Shown piece after piece: positions 51,179-61,564 of a DNA stretch of 64,000 nt. The stretch is taken from the NCBI RefSeq assembly GCF_035830635.1, contig NZ_JAYMFI010000001.1, positions 62,001-126,000 on the forward strand, in the 5' to 3' direction. The notes under the pieces are model-generated. The model was not told the DNA's origin. It searched no databases and was given only the letters and a program-made list of their open reading frames with translations. Position 1 is the stretch's first letter. Each line of letters opens with the position of its first letter. Source of the DNA: Adlercreutzia shanghongiae. Its GTDB lineage: Bacteria; Actinomycetota; Coriobacteriia; Coriobacteriales; Eggerthellaceae. The translations under genes were made by a program, and so were the position numbers.

Positions 51179-51203
51179 CCGAGCCCGCAGGCCCCGGGCT
51201 CGG
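51179..51203 (-). terminator. Hairpin after trigger factor gene
   Basis: Perfect nine-base arms CCGAGCCCG / CGGGCTCGG with a seven-base loop start immediately after the stop codon. Only TT-CC-AT follows, so termination may be partial. Confidence 0.55.
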
Positions 51204-52571
51204 CTAGTTCTCGTCGGCCTTCGCGGCGTCGCCTTCGGCCTTATCGGCGGCCGGGGTGGCCGGAGCGGCGGCCGCGGCGCTATCGCGCGTGGTGATGATG
51301 GCGTGGGCGGCCACGAAGCGCGCGGCCTTCAGGCGCTCGGCGGTCTCGCGCAGGGCGAATCCGCGGCCCGACGCCTCCAGCTCCTCGCGCATGACCTTGG
51401 GGTTGCCCTGAGGATTCATGCCGTAACACGCGTCTTCCAGATCCTTGTCCGTCAGCGTCATCTTCTCGTGACGGAACACGGCGTCCAGGCAGAAGCCCTG
51501 AACGAGCACCTCGCGGGTCTGCATCATGAGCATCATGCCGAACTGCTGCTCGCCGCCGTTCTGGGCCACGAACTGCTCCCAGGTCATGCCAGCCTGCGAA
51601 AGCTCCATGCGCAGGTTCTGCATCAGCTGGTCGCGGGTGGCCTCGTAGATCTCGTCGGCGATGCGGCCCTCGAAGCGACGCGTGAGCTGACCGACGGCCA
51701 TCTGCTGCACGTAGCCCTCGTAGCCCTCGCGCTGCTGGGCCTCGAAGACGCGGCGCATGTCGGCGCGCAGGGCCTCCAGGGAGGCGAACATGGGCATGTG
51801 GTCTTTCACCCAGGCGTCGTCGATGACGGGCTCGACTTCCTTCTGGATGTCGTTGACCGTGACGGTGCACTTGATGGGCTTGTTCACGACCTCGCCGTTC
51901 TCGGTGCCAAGCGGGGCCTCGAAGGTGAACTCCTTGGTCTGGCCCGGCTCCATGCCGACAAGCTCCTCGTCAAAGCCGGCGGGCATGTAGCCCTGGCCCA
52001 TGAGATAGGTGCGGTCCTCGCAGGTCAGCGCCTTGATCTCCTCACCATCGTCGTAGCACTTCATGGCGATGGAGCAGGCATCTCCGGCCGTAAGGGGCTT
52101 CGGATCGGTGACCACGTACGTGACCGAGTTCTTCGCCAGCTCGGCAATCTGGTTGTCGATGGCCGACTCGTCGAAGACGAAGGGCTCCACGGTAATCTCC
52201 ACCGGCTCGTAGCTCTTCAGCTCGTAGGTGGGCTTCACGGTGACGTTCAGAGTGAACGAAAACTTCTTGCCGCGCTCGAACTTCACCGTCGGGACCGCTT
52301 TCGGCGGAAAAGCAGGCACGAGGTTGCGCCGATCGAGGGCGCGCGGCACCAGCACCTCGATGGCGTTGGGCTCAATGATCTTGTCCAGGTCGCTGATGCC
52401 GAGCTGCTCTTTCGCAGCCTCCTCGACGCTCTTGCCCGGCGCGGGACGCACGCCCATGGACATCGCGAAGGCCTGGGCGGCCTCGCGCAGGGCGTTGTTG
52501 ACCTCCTGGGCCGTGGCTTCGCAATCGAGCTTGATGACGCCGTTGGCCGGCTTGCTTTCGGTGACACGCAT
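51204..52571 (-). CDS. tig: Trigger factor, ribosome-bound chaperone / peptidyl-prolyl isomerase
   Basis: 455 residues; ATG behind GAGAAGGAGAAAG. The N-terminal ribosome-binding domain is recognisable (IKLDCEATAQEVNNALREAAQAFA), but the usual GFRKGKVP-type loop reads MSMGVRPAPGKSVEEAAKEQLG. The FKBP-like domain covers ~160-245 (AGDACSIAMKCYDDGEEI, YMPAGFDEELVGMEPGQTKEF), followed by the helical C-terminal domain. It folds nascent chains at L23/L29. The acidic Ala-rich tail is common. It lies alone rather than next to clpP/clpX. Confidence 0.9.
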   Translation of the reverse strand: MRVTESKPANGVIKLDCEATAQEVNNALREAAQAFAMSMGVRPAPGKSVEEAAKEQLGISDLDKIIEPNAIEVLVPRALDRRNLVPAFPPKAVPTVKFERGKKFSFTLNVTVKPTYELKSYEPVEITVEPFVFDESAIDNQIAELAKNSVTYVVTDPKPLTAGDACSIAMKCYDDGEEIKALTCEDRTYLMGQGYMPAGFDEELVGMEPGQTKEFTFEAPLGTENGEVVNKPIKCTVTVNDIQKEVEPVIDDAWVKDHMPMFASLEALRADMRRVFEAQQREGYEGYVQQMAVGQLTRRFEGRIADEIYEATRDQLMQNLRMELSQAGMTWEQFVAQNGGEQQFGMMLMMQTREVLVQGFCLDAVFRHEKMTLTDKDLEDACYGMNPQGNPKVMREELEASGRGFALRETAERLKAARFVAAHAIITTRDSAAAAAPATPAADKAEGDAAKADEN

Positions 52572-52703
52572 GGTTTGGCTTTCTCCTTCTCATGAGAGGG
52601 CCCAGCCTCGTGCCAAGCCCTATTGTTTGCGGGATATGGTATCACAGCCGCGAATAATAGACGACATCAGCGGGGCAAGCCCACAAATCTCGTGGGCAGC
52701 GCT

Positions 52704-55700
52704 CTACTCGTTGGACTTCAGGCTCTCCACCATGTCGATCTTCGCGAGCTTCGGGCGCATGACGAGCATGATCATCGCCGTGAACACCATGGTGAGCGCG
52801 AAGGCGATGACGAAGCTCATCGCGTGGATAGTGCGGCCGAACATGACCTGATCCACTTCGGCGGTCACCACCACGAACCCTTCCAGCACCACGCCGAGGG
52901 CCAAACCCACCAAAGCGCCCATGATGGTGAGCAGCACGATTTCGCGGAAGATGTAGGCGTTCACCTCGTGCGGCGTGAAGCCGAGCACCTTCAACGTGGC
53001 GATTTCCCGGGCGCGCTCGGTGATGTTGATGTTCGTCAGGTTGTACAGCACGATGAACGCGAGCGCCGCCGCGGCCACCACGAGCACCACCACGACCATG
53101 TCCACCGACTTCAGCATCTGCTTGTAAGCATCGATGACCTCGTCGTTGAAGGCGACCGTGTCCACGGCCCCCGTGGCGCGCAAAGCCTCGGAGAGCTCTT
53201 GGCGGGCGCCCTCGTCGGCGGTGGCGCGAGCGTACACGGAAAGGTTGTCCGGCTCGCTGCCGAAGGTGCGCTCGTAGGTGCCCGGCGTCATGAAGGCGTA
53301 GTCGCCGATGTAGTTCTCGATAACGGCCGTCACGGGCACGGAGTACGTGGTGGCCGTGGCATTGCCCAAGTCGTCCTGCTCGGCGAACACGATGGCATCG
53401 CCCGCAGAAAGTCCCAGCTTGGCGGCCAGCTTCTCGGTAATGACCGCCCCGGCATCGGACAGCGCGACCGCCTCGTGGTCTTCGCGTGTGCGGAAGTGCC
53501 ACAAATCGCCGAAGGCCGCGACATCGGAGGGGGCCACGATCGTGGTCATGGCCTCGATGCCATCGGCGCTCTGGGCGATCATGGACGCTTCGGTGGCGCG
53601 CACCGCCAAGGGCAGGCGCGCCGTGTCAGCCATGATGTCGGCCGCCGCCTCGCGCTCGCTCTCGACGGCGTCATCCTTCTCCGAGATGACCACGTTGTAA
53701 TCTACCAGCTCGCCGTACTGCACGTCGATGATGTCGTTGATGGAGTTCTGCAGCCCCAATCCTGTGAGCAGGAGCGCCGTGCAGCCGGCGATGCCGATGA
53801 CCGTCATGATCAGGCGGCGCTTGTAGCGGAAGATGTTGCGGAACGTCACCTTCCACGAGAAGGAGAGGCGGCGCCACACGGGCCCCACGCGTTCCAACAG
53901 GATGCGCCTGCCCGCCTTGGGCGCCGGCGGCTGCATGAGGGCCGCGGGCGTCTCGCGCAGGGTCGCCGCGGCGGCGGCCCAGGTGGCGACAAGGGTGATG
54001 CCGATGCCGAGGCCAGCGGCGGCTAGGGCGATGGGCCAGTCGATGGGCATGGCGGCGCGGGGCACATAGTAGACGATGGAGTAGGCCTCCATGATGACCC
54101 AGGGCAGCACCTGGGAGAGCGCCGCGATGCCGACAACGCTGCCGAGGCCCGCGGCCAGGGCGGCGTAGGTGAGGTACTTCGAGGTGATGCGTGCCCGCGC
54201 GTAGCCGAGCGCCTTGAAGGTGCCGATGAGCATGCGCTCTTCTTCCACCATGCGGGTCATGGTGGTAAGGGCCACGAGCGCCGCTACCAGGAAGAAGATG
54301 AAGGGGAAAAACGACGCGATGGCATCGATGCGGTCGGCATCGGCGGCAAAGCTCACCACGCCGAAGTTCTTTGTGCGGTCCATGACGAGCCAGTCAGGCG
54401 GCTCGATGTCGTCAATCTCCCTTTGGGCATCGGCGAGCTCTTGCTCGGCCTTATCGAGCTCTTCGTTGGCCTTGGCAGCGGCCTCGTCAAAGTCGGCCAC
54501 GCCCTGCTCGTATTCGGCGCGGCCCTCTTCCAGCTCGGCTTTGGCCTTCTCGTATTCGGCCTTGCCCTCCTCCAGCTGCTTTTTGCCCTCTTCGGCAGCG
54601 GTCTTGCCCTGTTCGAGCTGTCGCTGAGCGGCGGCTATCTGGGCATCGGCCGCAACGCGCTCTTGGGATACTTGGGCCTTGGCCTCCTCCAGCGCCGTTT
54701 CCGCAGCGGCGATGTCGGCGATGTTCTTCTCAAGCTCGGTTTTGGTGGCCTCGATCTGGACGCGCTCCTCAGCGGGAAGGTCGGGCATCTGCAGAGCGGC
54801 GTTGGCCTGGTCGAGAGCCTCCTGCAGCCTGGGCAGCGCCGCCTGGGCCTCGGCGAGATTCGCCTCGTTGGCCTGAATCTGCTTCTCGGCCTCGGCGAAC
54901 TGCGCCTCAGCATCGGCCTTGCGCTTCTGCAAGGCCTCGCTGCCCTGGACGTACTCCTTCTCGCCATCGGAAATCTTCTTCTCGTTGGACGTGAGCGTTG
55001 AGGCCGCCGAATCCAGCTTGCGCTGGCCCTCGTCGATTTCCTCTTTGGCCGCATCGAGCTCGGCGCGCGCGTCGGCGAGCTCGGCCTTGATGCGGGCCTC
55101 CTCTTTCTCGTATTCGGCGCGGGCCTCGTCCAAATCGACCTGGGCCTCAGCCTGGAGTCCGGCCACGCGCGCCTGCTCGCGCTCGGGGGCGATGCCCTCG
55201 ATGGCGGCGACCACCTGGGCCACGCGGGCGTCGTAGGCGTCGCTTTCGGCGGGAAGGTCCGCCGCGCCTTCCACCGCCACGAAGGCCTCCACATAGGGCA
55301 TGTCGGCATCGAAGGCCTCGGGCAGCACGTACATGAACTGCTCGATGGTGCCCGAGCCGATGGTGGAGGTGCCCATAGCCGTGGAGCTCACGTAGAGCGG
55401 CGAGTGCACGCGCCCGACCACGGTAAACTCCGCGACGGCGAGGGCGTCTTCCGCATTGCCCGCCGAGAGGTCGACCGCAATGGTGTCGCCCAGAGCGGAC
55501 GGCTCGCCCATGACGCGGTCGTTGAAGATGAGGCACTCGTTGGCCGCCTCGGGCCAGCGCCCTTCGACCAATTCCAAACGGTTCAGGTAGCTGGCGTCCG
55601 ACGATGCGATGGTGGCGGCGTCGGTCTGCGTGCTGGCCGCAGCGCTCGGCGAGAGCGAATGGGCGCGCATGACGTACTGCTCGCCGTCCATGGTGGCGAG

Positions 55701-55978
55701 CACGTCGGCGGAATAGGCCGCCTGCACGCCGGAGACGCCCGGCACCTCCCGCAAGGCCTCGATATCCTCGTCCGTAAGCCCGAGGGTGGAGACCACGCGG
55801 ATGTCCATGAGGCTCGTGCCGTCGTAGTACTCATCGGCCGCGAGCTTCATGTCGGGCGCCGTCATGCGCAATCCAGCGTAGAAACCCGTGCCCAAAGCCA
55901 CAATGGCGGCAATGGCGATGAAGCGGCCGAGCGTGTGGCGGATAGAGCGCGCTATGTCCTTGTCGAAGGCCCTCAACG

Positions 55979-55985
<7 letters not shown>
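52704..55985 (-). CDS. ABC transporter permease, FtsX-type with very long coiled coil
   Basis: 1093 residues, GTG start overlapping the ATPase gene stop. Order: N-terminal membrane helix (~18-40); an outside MacB-like domain to ~265; a heptad-rich coiled coil from ~270 to ~525 (Ala/Glu/Lys-rich, e.g. EEGKAEYEKAKAELEEGRAEY); first FtsX domain with three helices (FFPFIFFLVAALVALTTMTR onward); a second extracellular domain; and a second FtsX domain (VLVVAAAALAFIVLYNLTNINI). This is a type VII-style mechanotransmission ABC system rather than a classic exporter of small solutes. The coiled coil would project far outside the membrane. Substrate unknown. Confidence 0.9.
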
Positions 55986-56680
<695 letters not shown>

Positions 56681-56752
56681 GAATCCTCCCAACTGCGCGC
56701 GCCCCTGCAGGAGCGCTTTTCTCTCATCGCTTACGATACACGACACGGCGCG

Positions 56753-56777
56753 AAAAAGGCGCCCGACGAGGCGCCTT
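56753..56777 (-). terminator. Intrinsic terminator after the molybdopterin-domain gene
   Basis: Perfect arms AAGGCGCC / GGCGCCTT with a six-base loop run into TTTTT on the minus strand, separating the upstream LuxR/molybdopterin pair from the ABC genes. Confidence 0.8.
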
Positions 56778-56807
56778 CCGAAAACTTCTACGTTTGCCGC
56801 CCTTGGG

Positions 56808-57422
56808 CTAGAGCACTTCGAAGGTGTGCACGGCGGCCACCGGGGAGGCATCGCCGTCCTCGTTCACCGAGCGCACCTTCATCTGGTAGGCGCCAGGCTC
56901 ATCCGGCGTCCACGCGAAGGTCCAGGACACCCAGCGCTCGGGCGTGGTGTCGCCCAAATCGTAGCGGGTCCAGTGCCCGCCGTTGTCGAGCGAGAACTCC
57001 ACCGCGATGATGCGCTTGTCGAAGTCGTGGGCCCATCCAGAAAACTCCATGGGCTCGCCCACGCGACCCACGTACTCGGCCTTGGCCGCCACGTTGGGAC
57101 GGTTGGTGTAGTCGTGACCGTCGTCGACGAATGGCCCGATGACCGGCGGCACCTCTTCGTTGGTGAAGCGAATCTCGCGGATGTCGCGCACGAAGTACTT
57201 GGCCGGCAGCCCCGGCACCCACAGCTGGTTCACCGCGCCCATGACGCCCAAAATGTCCTCGCCGTTCACCTTGTTGGCCACGATGGCGCCGCGCTCGAGC
57301 AAAAAGTCGAGCGGAAAACTCTGCTCCATGCCGTCAGCGCCCACAAACGTGACCGTGTTGCATTTCTCCGGCTCACCGGTCACGGTTGCGTTCTCGGCCG
57401 TCTCCCTGCGCTCCTCTTCCAC
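56808..57422 (-). CDS. Short sulfite-oxidase-like protein (Mo-co dimerisation domain)
   Basis: 204 residues from a GTG at 57422, six bases after GGGAAGGGG. Residues ~25-95 match only the last part of a molybdopterin-binding sulfite-oxidase fold (AVNQLWVPGLPAKYFVRDIREIRF); ~110-204 match the Ig-like Mo-co dimerisation domain (ISGWAHDFDKRIIAVEFSLDNGGHW-like text). It has no export signal and lacks the conserved cysteine that binds Mo. It parallels the C-terminal half of the trihaem protein at 59352. It starts 14 bp after the LuxR gene, so the two are probably co-transcribed. Either a truncated remnant or a partner subunit. Confidence 0.75.
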   Translation of the reverse strand: MEEERRETAENATVTGEPEKCNTVTFVGADGMEQSFPLDFLLERGAIVANKVNGEDILGVMGAVNQLWVPGLPAKYFVRDIREIRFTNEEVPPVIGPFVDDGHDYTNRPNVAAKAEYVGRVGEPMEFSGWAHDFDKRIIAVEFSLDNGGHWTRYDLGDTTPERWVSWTFAWTPDEPGAYQMKVRSVNEDGDASPVAAVHTFEVL

Positions 57423-57436
57423 ACCAGTCCCCTTCC

Positions 57437-59062
57437 CTAGCTTTTGTCCTGGGGGCATTCTACAAGCTTGACCAGCTCGCCGGACGAATGCACCCCCGTC
57501 TTCGTGTAAATCGCATGAACATGCGAGCGCACCGTGGCCACCGAGACCACCAACAGGTCGCTGATCTCACGAGGGCGCTTGTTCTGGGCAAGCAAGCGCA
57601 GCACCTCCGCTTCCCGATCGGTGAGCCCGCATTGCGCCGCCAGCGCATCGCATCGCTCCTCCCGGGCTCGCTCGTAGCGGCCACGGGGATCCTCGCGGGG
57701 CAGAAGGCCCCATACCGTTTTGGCATAGCGTTCCGAGTTCATATTGAAGGTAACTGCTACCAACAGCACGAATACAGCTGTGCCGATAATACTGAATGCC
57801 GCCGTGTCCAGCACCACGTGCTCGTAAACCGTGCTACCGATGAGGTTTCCGAAAAGAAAGCCAATCGAGCGTATGAGAAAGGCCCTGGCAAATACTTGGG
57901 AGGGAGCCGCGTCAATGGCGCGGGCGATAACGGAGCAGGCCATGGCAAGCAGAGCGTCGAAGTAGTAGAGGGCGCAAGCCTGCATGACGAGCGCCGGCAG
58001 AAATTCCGTGTCGTTGGTAAGCGGGCCCAGGAGCGCGGCGACGCAAACCACGGGGAAGACGAAGCGGTAGAACCGGTTCCAAATGAGCGAGACATCTACG
58101 CCTTTTCCGCCCCGGAGCGTAAGGGCGAAAAGCGCCAAGGCGATAAGAGCGCCTGCGATGAACGAAGACACCCTGGAAACCACGCCCAGGGGCAGAGCCA
58201 AGGGGATGACATGAAGAAACCCGAACACCGCACCGTAGGCGCCAACGATAACGAACAGGCGGGTACACAATGGAAGGCGCCGACGCAAGGCCACCGTCAA
58301 CGCGCCGCCCCCTGACGGTGCTTCGCCATCGTCAGGGGGCATCGAACCAGCAGCCTTCGGATTGCCTCGAGACTGGATAGGAGCAAAAACGACTTCGCCG
58401 TAAGCGCTCATGAAGCACGAACGCGGCGCCATGGCCCGCACGAGGCACAAGGCGGCCACAATCACAAGGCCCAGATGCAGCAACTCGGAAACAAGCAGTG
58501 GCGCTGTAGCCTCTAGCATACTGAAAAGCCCCTGCACAATGAGTGTAGTGAGGCCGACGACGGCCACCACGGTTGTCACGAACAGCCGCGTATCGGCAGC
58601 CCAGGCAATTTGGCTTATCGCCACAAAAAACCATGCACCAGCTGCGGCGCCGACGAACTGCACCGCAACGACGACAAAGACGGCGCTGGGCGCGAACAGG
58701 CACCAGTAGAAGGCGAGCACATCGACGAGCATCGCGATGAAGAACAGCGTCCAGAACAGACCCTCACGCACAAGGCGAGCGAAGCGGGAGCCACAGACTT
58801 GGGTGATGGCATAGCCGAACACGAGACCGAGCGAGTGCGCATCGCAGGAATAGGCGCGGATATTGACCGGCGCTCCCCACAAAGAGGCGAGATCGAGCAC
58901 CCAGCTGGCCGATTCGTGCATGAGCATAGTCGCCGATATCAGCGCCACGAGCGATGCAACCGCCCACCAGTAGCCGTCGGGGGCTCCGCTCAATATCCTC
59001 CGCCCGCGCACCGTCTTACCACTTCCCTCTTCCACGATTAAGCCCCGCCCCCTATCGCTCAT
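57437..59062 (-). CDS. Membrane-embedded LuxR-family regulator
   Basis: 541 residues from the ATG at 59062; a longer frame to 59146 exists, and neither start has a strong ribosome site. About twelve hydrophobic segments in the first ~400 residues are followed by a LuxR HTH (CGLTDREAEVLRLLAQNKRPREISDLLVVSVATVRSHVHAIYTKTGVHSSGELVKLVE). It is divergent from the trihaem cytochrome/Mo gene, and two matching palindromes lie between them. Likely its activator; the sensed signal is unknown. Confidence 0.88.
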   Translation of the reverse strand: MSDRGRGLIVEEGSGKTVRGRRILSGAPDGYWWAVASLVALISATMLMHESASWVLDLASLWGAPVNIRAYSCDAHSLGLVFGYAITQVCGSRFARLVREGLFWTLFFIAMLVDVLAFYWCLFAPSAVFVVVAVQFVGAAAGAWFFVAISQIAWAADTRLFVTTVVAVVGLTTLIVQGLFSMLEATAPLLVSELLHLGLVIVAALCLVRAMAPRSCFMSAYGEVVFAPIQSRGNPKAAGSMPPDDGEAPSGGGALTVALRRRLPLCTRLFVIVGAYGAVFGFLHVIPLALPLGVVSRVSSFIAGALIALALFALTLRGGKGVDVSLIWNRFYRFVFPVVCVAALLGPLTNDTEFLPALVMQACALYYFDALLAMACSVIARAIDAAPSQVFARAFLIRSIGFLFGNLIGSTVYEHVVLDTAAFSIIGTAVFVLLVAVTFNMNSERYAKTVWGLLPREDPRGRYERAREERCDALAAQCGLTDREAEVLRLLAQNKRPREISDLLVVSVATVRSHVHAIYTKTGVHSSGELVKLVECPQDKS

Positions 59063-59181
59063 GTGCTCTCGCGCATCCGCCCAAGAGCAGCCCCGCGCCT
59101 GTGCGAGCAAAATTCTTCCCTGCGGTGCCCCACAAGCTCCATTCATCCGACGTAATCATATCACCAGGTATTTCTTCGAAA

Positions 59182-59230
59182 TCAACAATAGTTGTTGAGA
59201 TGAGTTCCCAACCTCAACAAACGTTGCTGA
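59182..59230. promoter_or_regulatory. Two palindromic operator sites 32 bp apart
   Basis: TCAACAATAGTTGTTGA (59182-59198) is a perfect 17-bp palindrome with a three-base centre. TCAACAAACGTTGCTGA (59214-59230) is the same design with one mismatch. Centres are 32 bp apart, three helical turns, so two dimers would sit on the same face. They lie 122-170 bp before the cytochrome gene and on the far side of the LuxR gene start. Confidence 0.7.
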
Positions 59231-59351
59231 TTTCTCGCTCGCTTCATCTCCCTAGAGTAGGCGATGCGCATCGGGAAGCAGCATCTCGCCCGTCTGCCGC
59301 CCGAGACGCAGCACGAGAAGTCCTCAAAAAAGGAGAAGGAAGGAGAAGAGG

Positions 59352-60935
59352 ATGAAAACACAGGAAAGCAAAGGCACGTCCCGCCTGCTCATGGCCGTGG
59401 CCATGGCAGCGACCATCGCCGCCATCGCACTAGCGCTGTGGGGCTGTGCGCCTCAGGCCACCACGACCATGGCAGCCACCGGCGACGAGGCGGGCGACGA
59501 GGCGGCCATCGAGCTTATGTACCCCGATTTCACGGACAAGGCGTCCGGGAACTTCAACGACACCTACAGCACCACTGACATGCTGAACGCGGGCAACCGC
59601 GGCTGTAACGCATGCCATGAGGATCTGTGGGATGTCATGAACAAGAAGGATGGCTACAACCACATTCTGACCCACGTGGGCTACGATAAGGCCCTCACTT
59701 ATCAGGACTGCGAGCCGTGTCATCGCGGACACACTGCACTCACCGGCCCGTATCTGGGCGACATGATTCATGCGAGCCACTACGGCAGCAAGGTCTTCCA
59801 GGAAGCCAACGGCAACTGCTGGAGCTGCCATGCCATGAACTCTGCCGGCAATCAGGGCGATTACCAGTTGATTCTGTGGGACGACTTTTATGACGATCCG
59901 GCGCTGGGCGGCTACCCGAACATCGACGGCAACGAGATGGAACAGAACTGGGTTGATTCCCGCGGCTTCTTCGGCGGCTTCATCAACGGCATGACCCAGG
60001 ACAGCGAGCCGACAGTCACCGTCAAGCTCGACCAGGCCATCACCGACCACGAGGACGTCTTCATCGTAAACAACTGGGGCGAGGAAGTAACGGAGAAGAA
60101 CGGCGAGCCCTTCAGCTTCGATGCCGTGTGCGACGAGAACAACACCGTCACCATCAACGGCGTGAAGAACCCCCGCAGCTTCACCAAGGCCGAGCTTGAG
60201 GCCATGCCCCAGACCGAGTTCGCCGGCGCGCTGGCCTGCGCCACGAACGGCCGCGGCGGATCGCTCGTGTCCAACATCCCGATGTCCGGCGTCTCCATGA
60301 AATACCTCATCGAGCAGTGCGGTGGCCTGGCCGATGGCGTGAACGCCGTCAACGCCGAGTCCTGGGACGGCTGGATGGCCTTCCCGCCCATGGACCTGGA
60401 AGCCAGCACCTACACCGAGAACGCCTACATCGTGCTGAAGTACTACGGCGAGGACCTCTCCAAAGACGATGGCGCTCCCATGACGCTCATCACGCTGGGC
60501 AACCCCGGTGCCCGTCAGGTCAAGCACATCAAGTCCGTCGACTTCAAGCAGGCCGAGAGCTTCTTCGAGGGCCCGATGATGGCCGAATCCGACGAGCCTT
60601 CTCCGAGCTACCCCATCAACGGCATGTGGTTCCAGGAGGACGGCGTGACCGCGAAAGTGGGCGAGCCGATCACCCTGACCGGCGCCGTGTACAGCTGGAA
60701 CCGCGTCGTGGGCGACCTAGCCAGCGTGAACTTCAGCTTCGATATGGGCAAGACCTGGACCGACGCGAAGATCGCCGACCAGATCACCGACTTCGATCCG
60801 TTCCAGTGGGTTACCTACTCCCTGGACTGGACGCCGACCAAAGCTGGTAAATATCAGGTGAAGCTGCAAGCCACCGACGTTGACGGTACCCAGATCAAAA
60901 AGCCTGTCACTCTGTTCGTAAACGTCGAGGAATAA
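59352..60935 (+). CDS. Trihaem cytochrome c fused to sulfite-oxidase-like molybdopterin domain
   Basis: 527 residues; ATG behind AGGAGAAGAGG. Signal with lipobox (IALALWGC) for lipoprotein export. Residues ~80-170 carry three CxxCH haem sites: CNACH, CEPCH and CWSCH. From ~215 a molybdopterin-binding fold follows; ALACATNGRGG provides a cysteine in the place of the Mo-binding cysteine of sulfite oxidases. The last ~110 residues are the Mo-co dimerisation domain (LASVNFSFDMGKTWTDAKI). This is a single-chain extracytoplasmic haem-Mo oxidoreductase. Whether it oxidises or reduces its substrate is unknown. The next gene, a small exported protein, is 11-20 bp downstream. Confidence 0.88.
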   Translation: MKTQESKGTSRLLMAVAMAATIAAIALALWGCAPQATTTMAATGDEAGDEAAIELMYPDFTDKASGNFNDTYSTTDMLNAGNRGCNACHEDLWDVMNKKDGYNHILTHVGYDKALTYQDCEPCHRGHTALTGPYLGDMIHASHYGSKVFQEANGNCWSCHAMNSAGNQGDYQLILWDDFYDDPALGGYPNIDGNEMEQNWVDSRGFFGGFINGMTQDSEPTVTVKLDQAITDHEDVFIVNNWGEEVTEKNGEPFSFDAVCDENNTVTINGVKNPRSFTKAELEAMPQTEFAGALACATNGRGGSLVSNIPMSGVSMKYLIEQCGGLADGVNAVNAESWDGWMAFPPMDLEASTYTENAYIVLKYYGEDLSKDDGAPMTLITLGNPGARQVKHIKSVDFKQAESFFEGPMMAESDEPSPSYPINGMWFQEDGVTAKVGEPITLTGAVYSWNRVVGDLASVNFSFDMGKTWTDAKIADQITDFDPFQWVTYSLDWTPTKAGKYQVKLQATDVDGTQIKKPVTLFVNVEE

Positions 60936-60946
60936 GAAGGGACGGT

Positions 60947-61444
60947 TTGATTGCAATGAAATCTCAGACTATCAGAACGCTCGGCGGCGTCATGAGCGCT
61001 GTGGCCCTGGTATCCGGCGGCACCGGTGTGGCCGTAGCCGCTCCGGCCGTTGCCGATGCGGCCCCTACCGCTACAATGGCCGAGAGCGCAACGCCTGCCG
61101 CTTCAGCCGATGCTGTGCGTGTTGTCGAGGGCACCTTCGGCTACAGCCAGGATGCCGTCACCTCCAACGCGGAAATCGGCAGCGTTTTCAGCAAAGCGGC
61201 GGCTACTCTTTGCGCCTCGCTTCCGACCTATAGCTGCGAGACGGTGAAAGCGGCGGCTATCACCGTCTCCGGACCGACCGCCTCCTTTGAAGCCACCGTT
61301 GGCGATATGGCCGAAGACGACGAAGCTACTTCTTACGTGATGGCCTGCTCCTGCGCCACCAATGTGGCCGGCGGCGGCGCCATCGCCAACGCAGAGGTTG
61401 AAGGCGTCTCGCTGGCAACCATCGTCCAGATGGCCTGCGCCTAG
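60947..61444 (+). CDS. Small exported protein of the haem-Mo operon
   Basis: 165 residues from TTG at 60947 (six bases after AAGAAGG) or 162 from ATG at 60956. A signal peptide (IRTLGGVMSAVALVSGGTGVAVAA) with cleavage near AAPA precedes an Ala-rich linker, then a ~100-residue domain with five cysteines, including MACSCATNVAGGG. It follows the trihaem Mo gene closely and precedes a strong terminator, so it belongs to that operon, possibly as an electron-transfer or assembly partner. No CxxCH motif. I do not recognise the family. Confidence 0.75.
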   Translation: MIAMKSQTIRTLGGVMSAVALVSGGTGVAVAAPAVADAAPTATMAESATPAASADAVRVVEGTFGYSQDAVTSNAEIGSVFSKAAATLCASLPTYSCETVKAAAITVSGPTASFEATVGDMAEDDEATSYVMACSCATNVAGGGAIANAEVEGVSLATIVQMACA

Positions 61445-61468
61445 GTTCGAACCCAACACCCTCCCCCA

Positions 61469-61507
61469 AGAAGGCCCGGAAGTCCCTTCGCTTCTGGGCC
61501 TTCTCTT
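61469..61507 (+). terminator. Intrinsic terminator of the haem-Mo operon
   Basis: Arms AGAAGGCCCGGAAG / CTTCTGGGCCTTCT pair with one mismatch around an eight-base loop, then CTTTG. It starts 25 bp after the stop codon. Confidence 0.7.
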
Positions 61508-61564
61508 TGCTCTGTCACCAAATCGCCGCCGACTCAGCATCCGCCTAAAGACAATGCGCTCAAG

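Noticed and set aside
61443..61455. tRNA T-arm-like GGTTCGAACC
   Set aside because: The 70 bases upstream are the end of a coding gene and do not fold as a tRNA; no CCA end or acceptor pairing.
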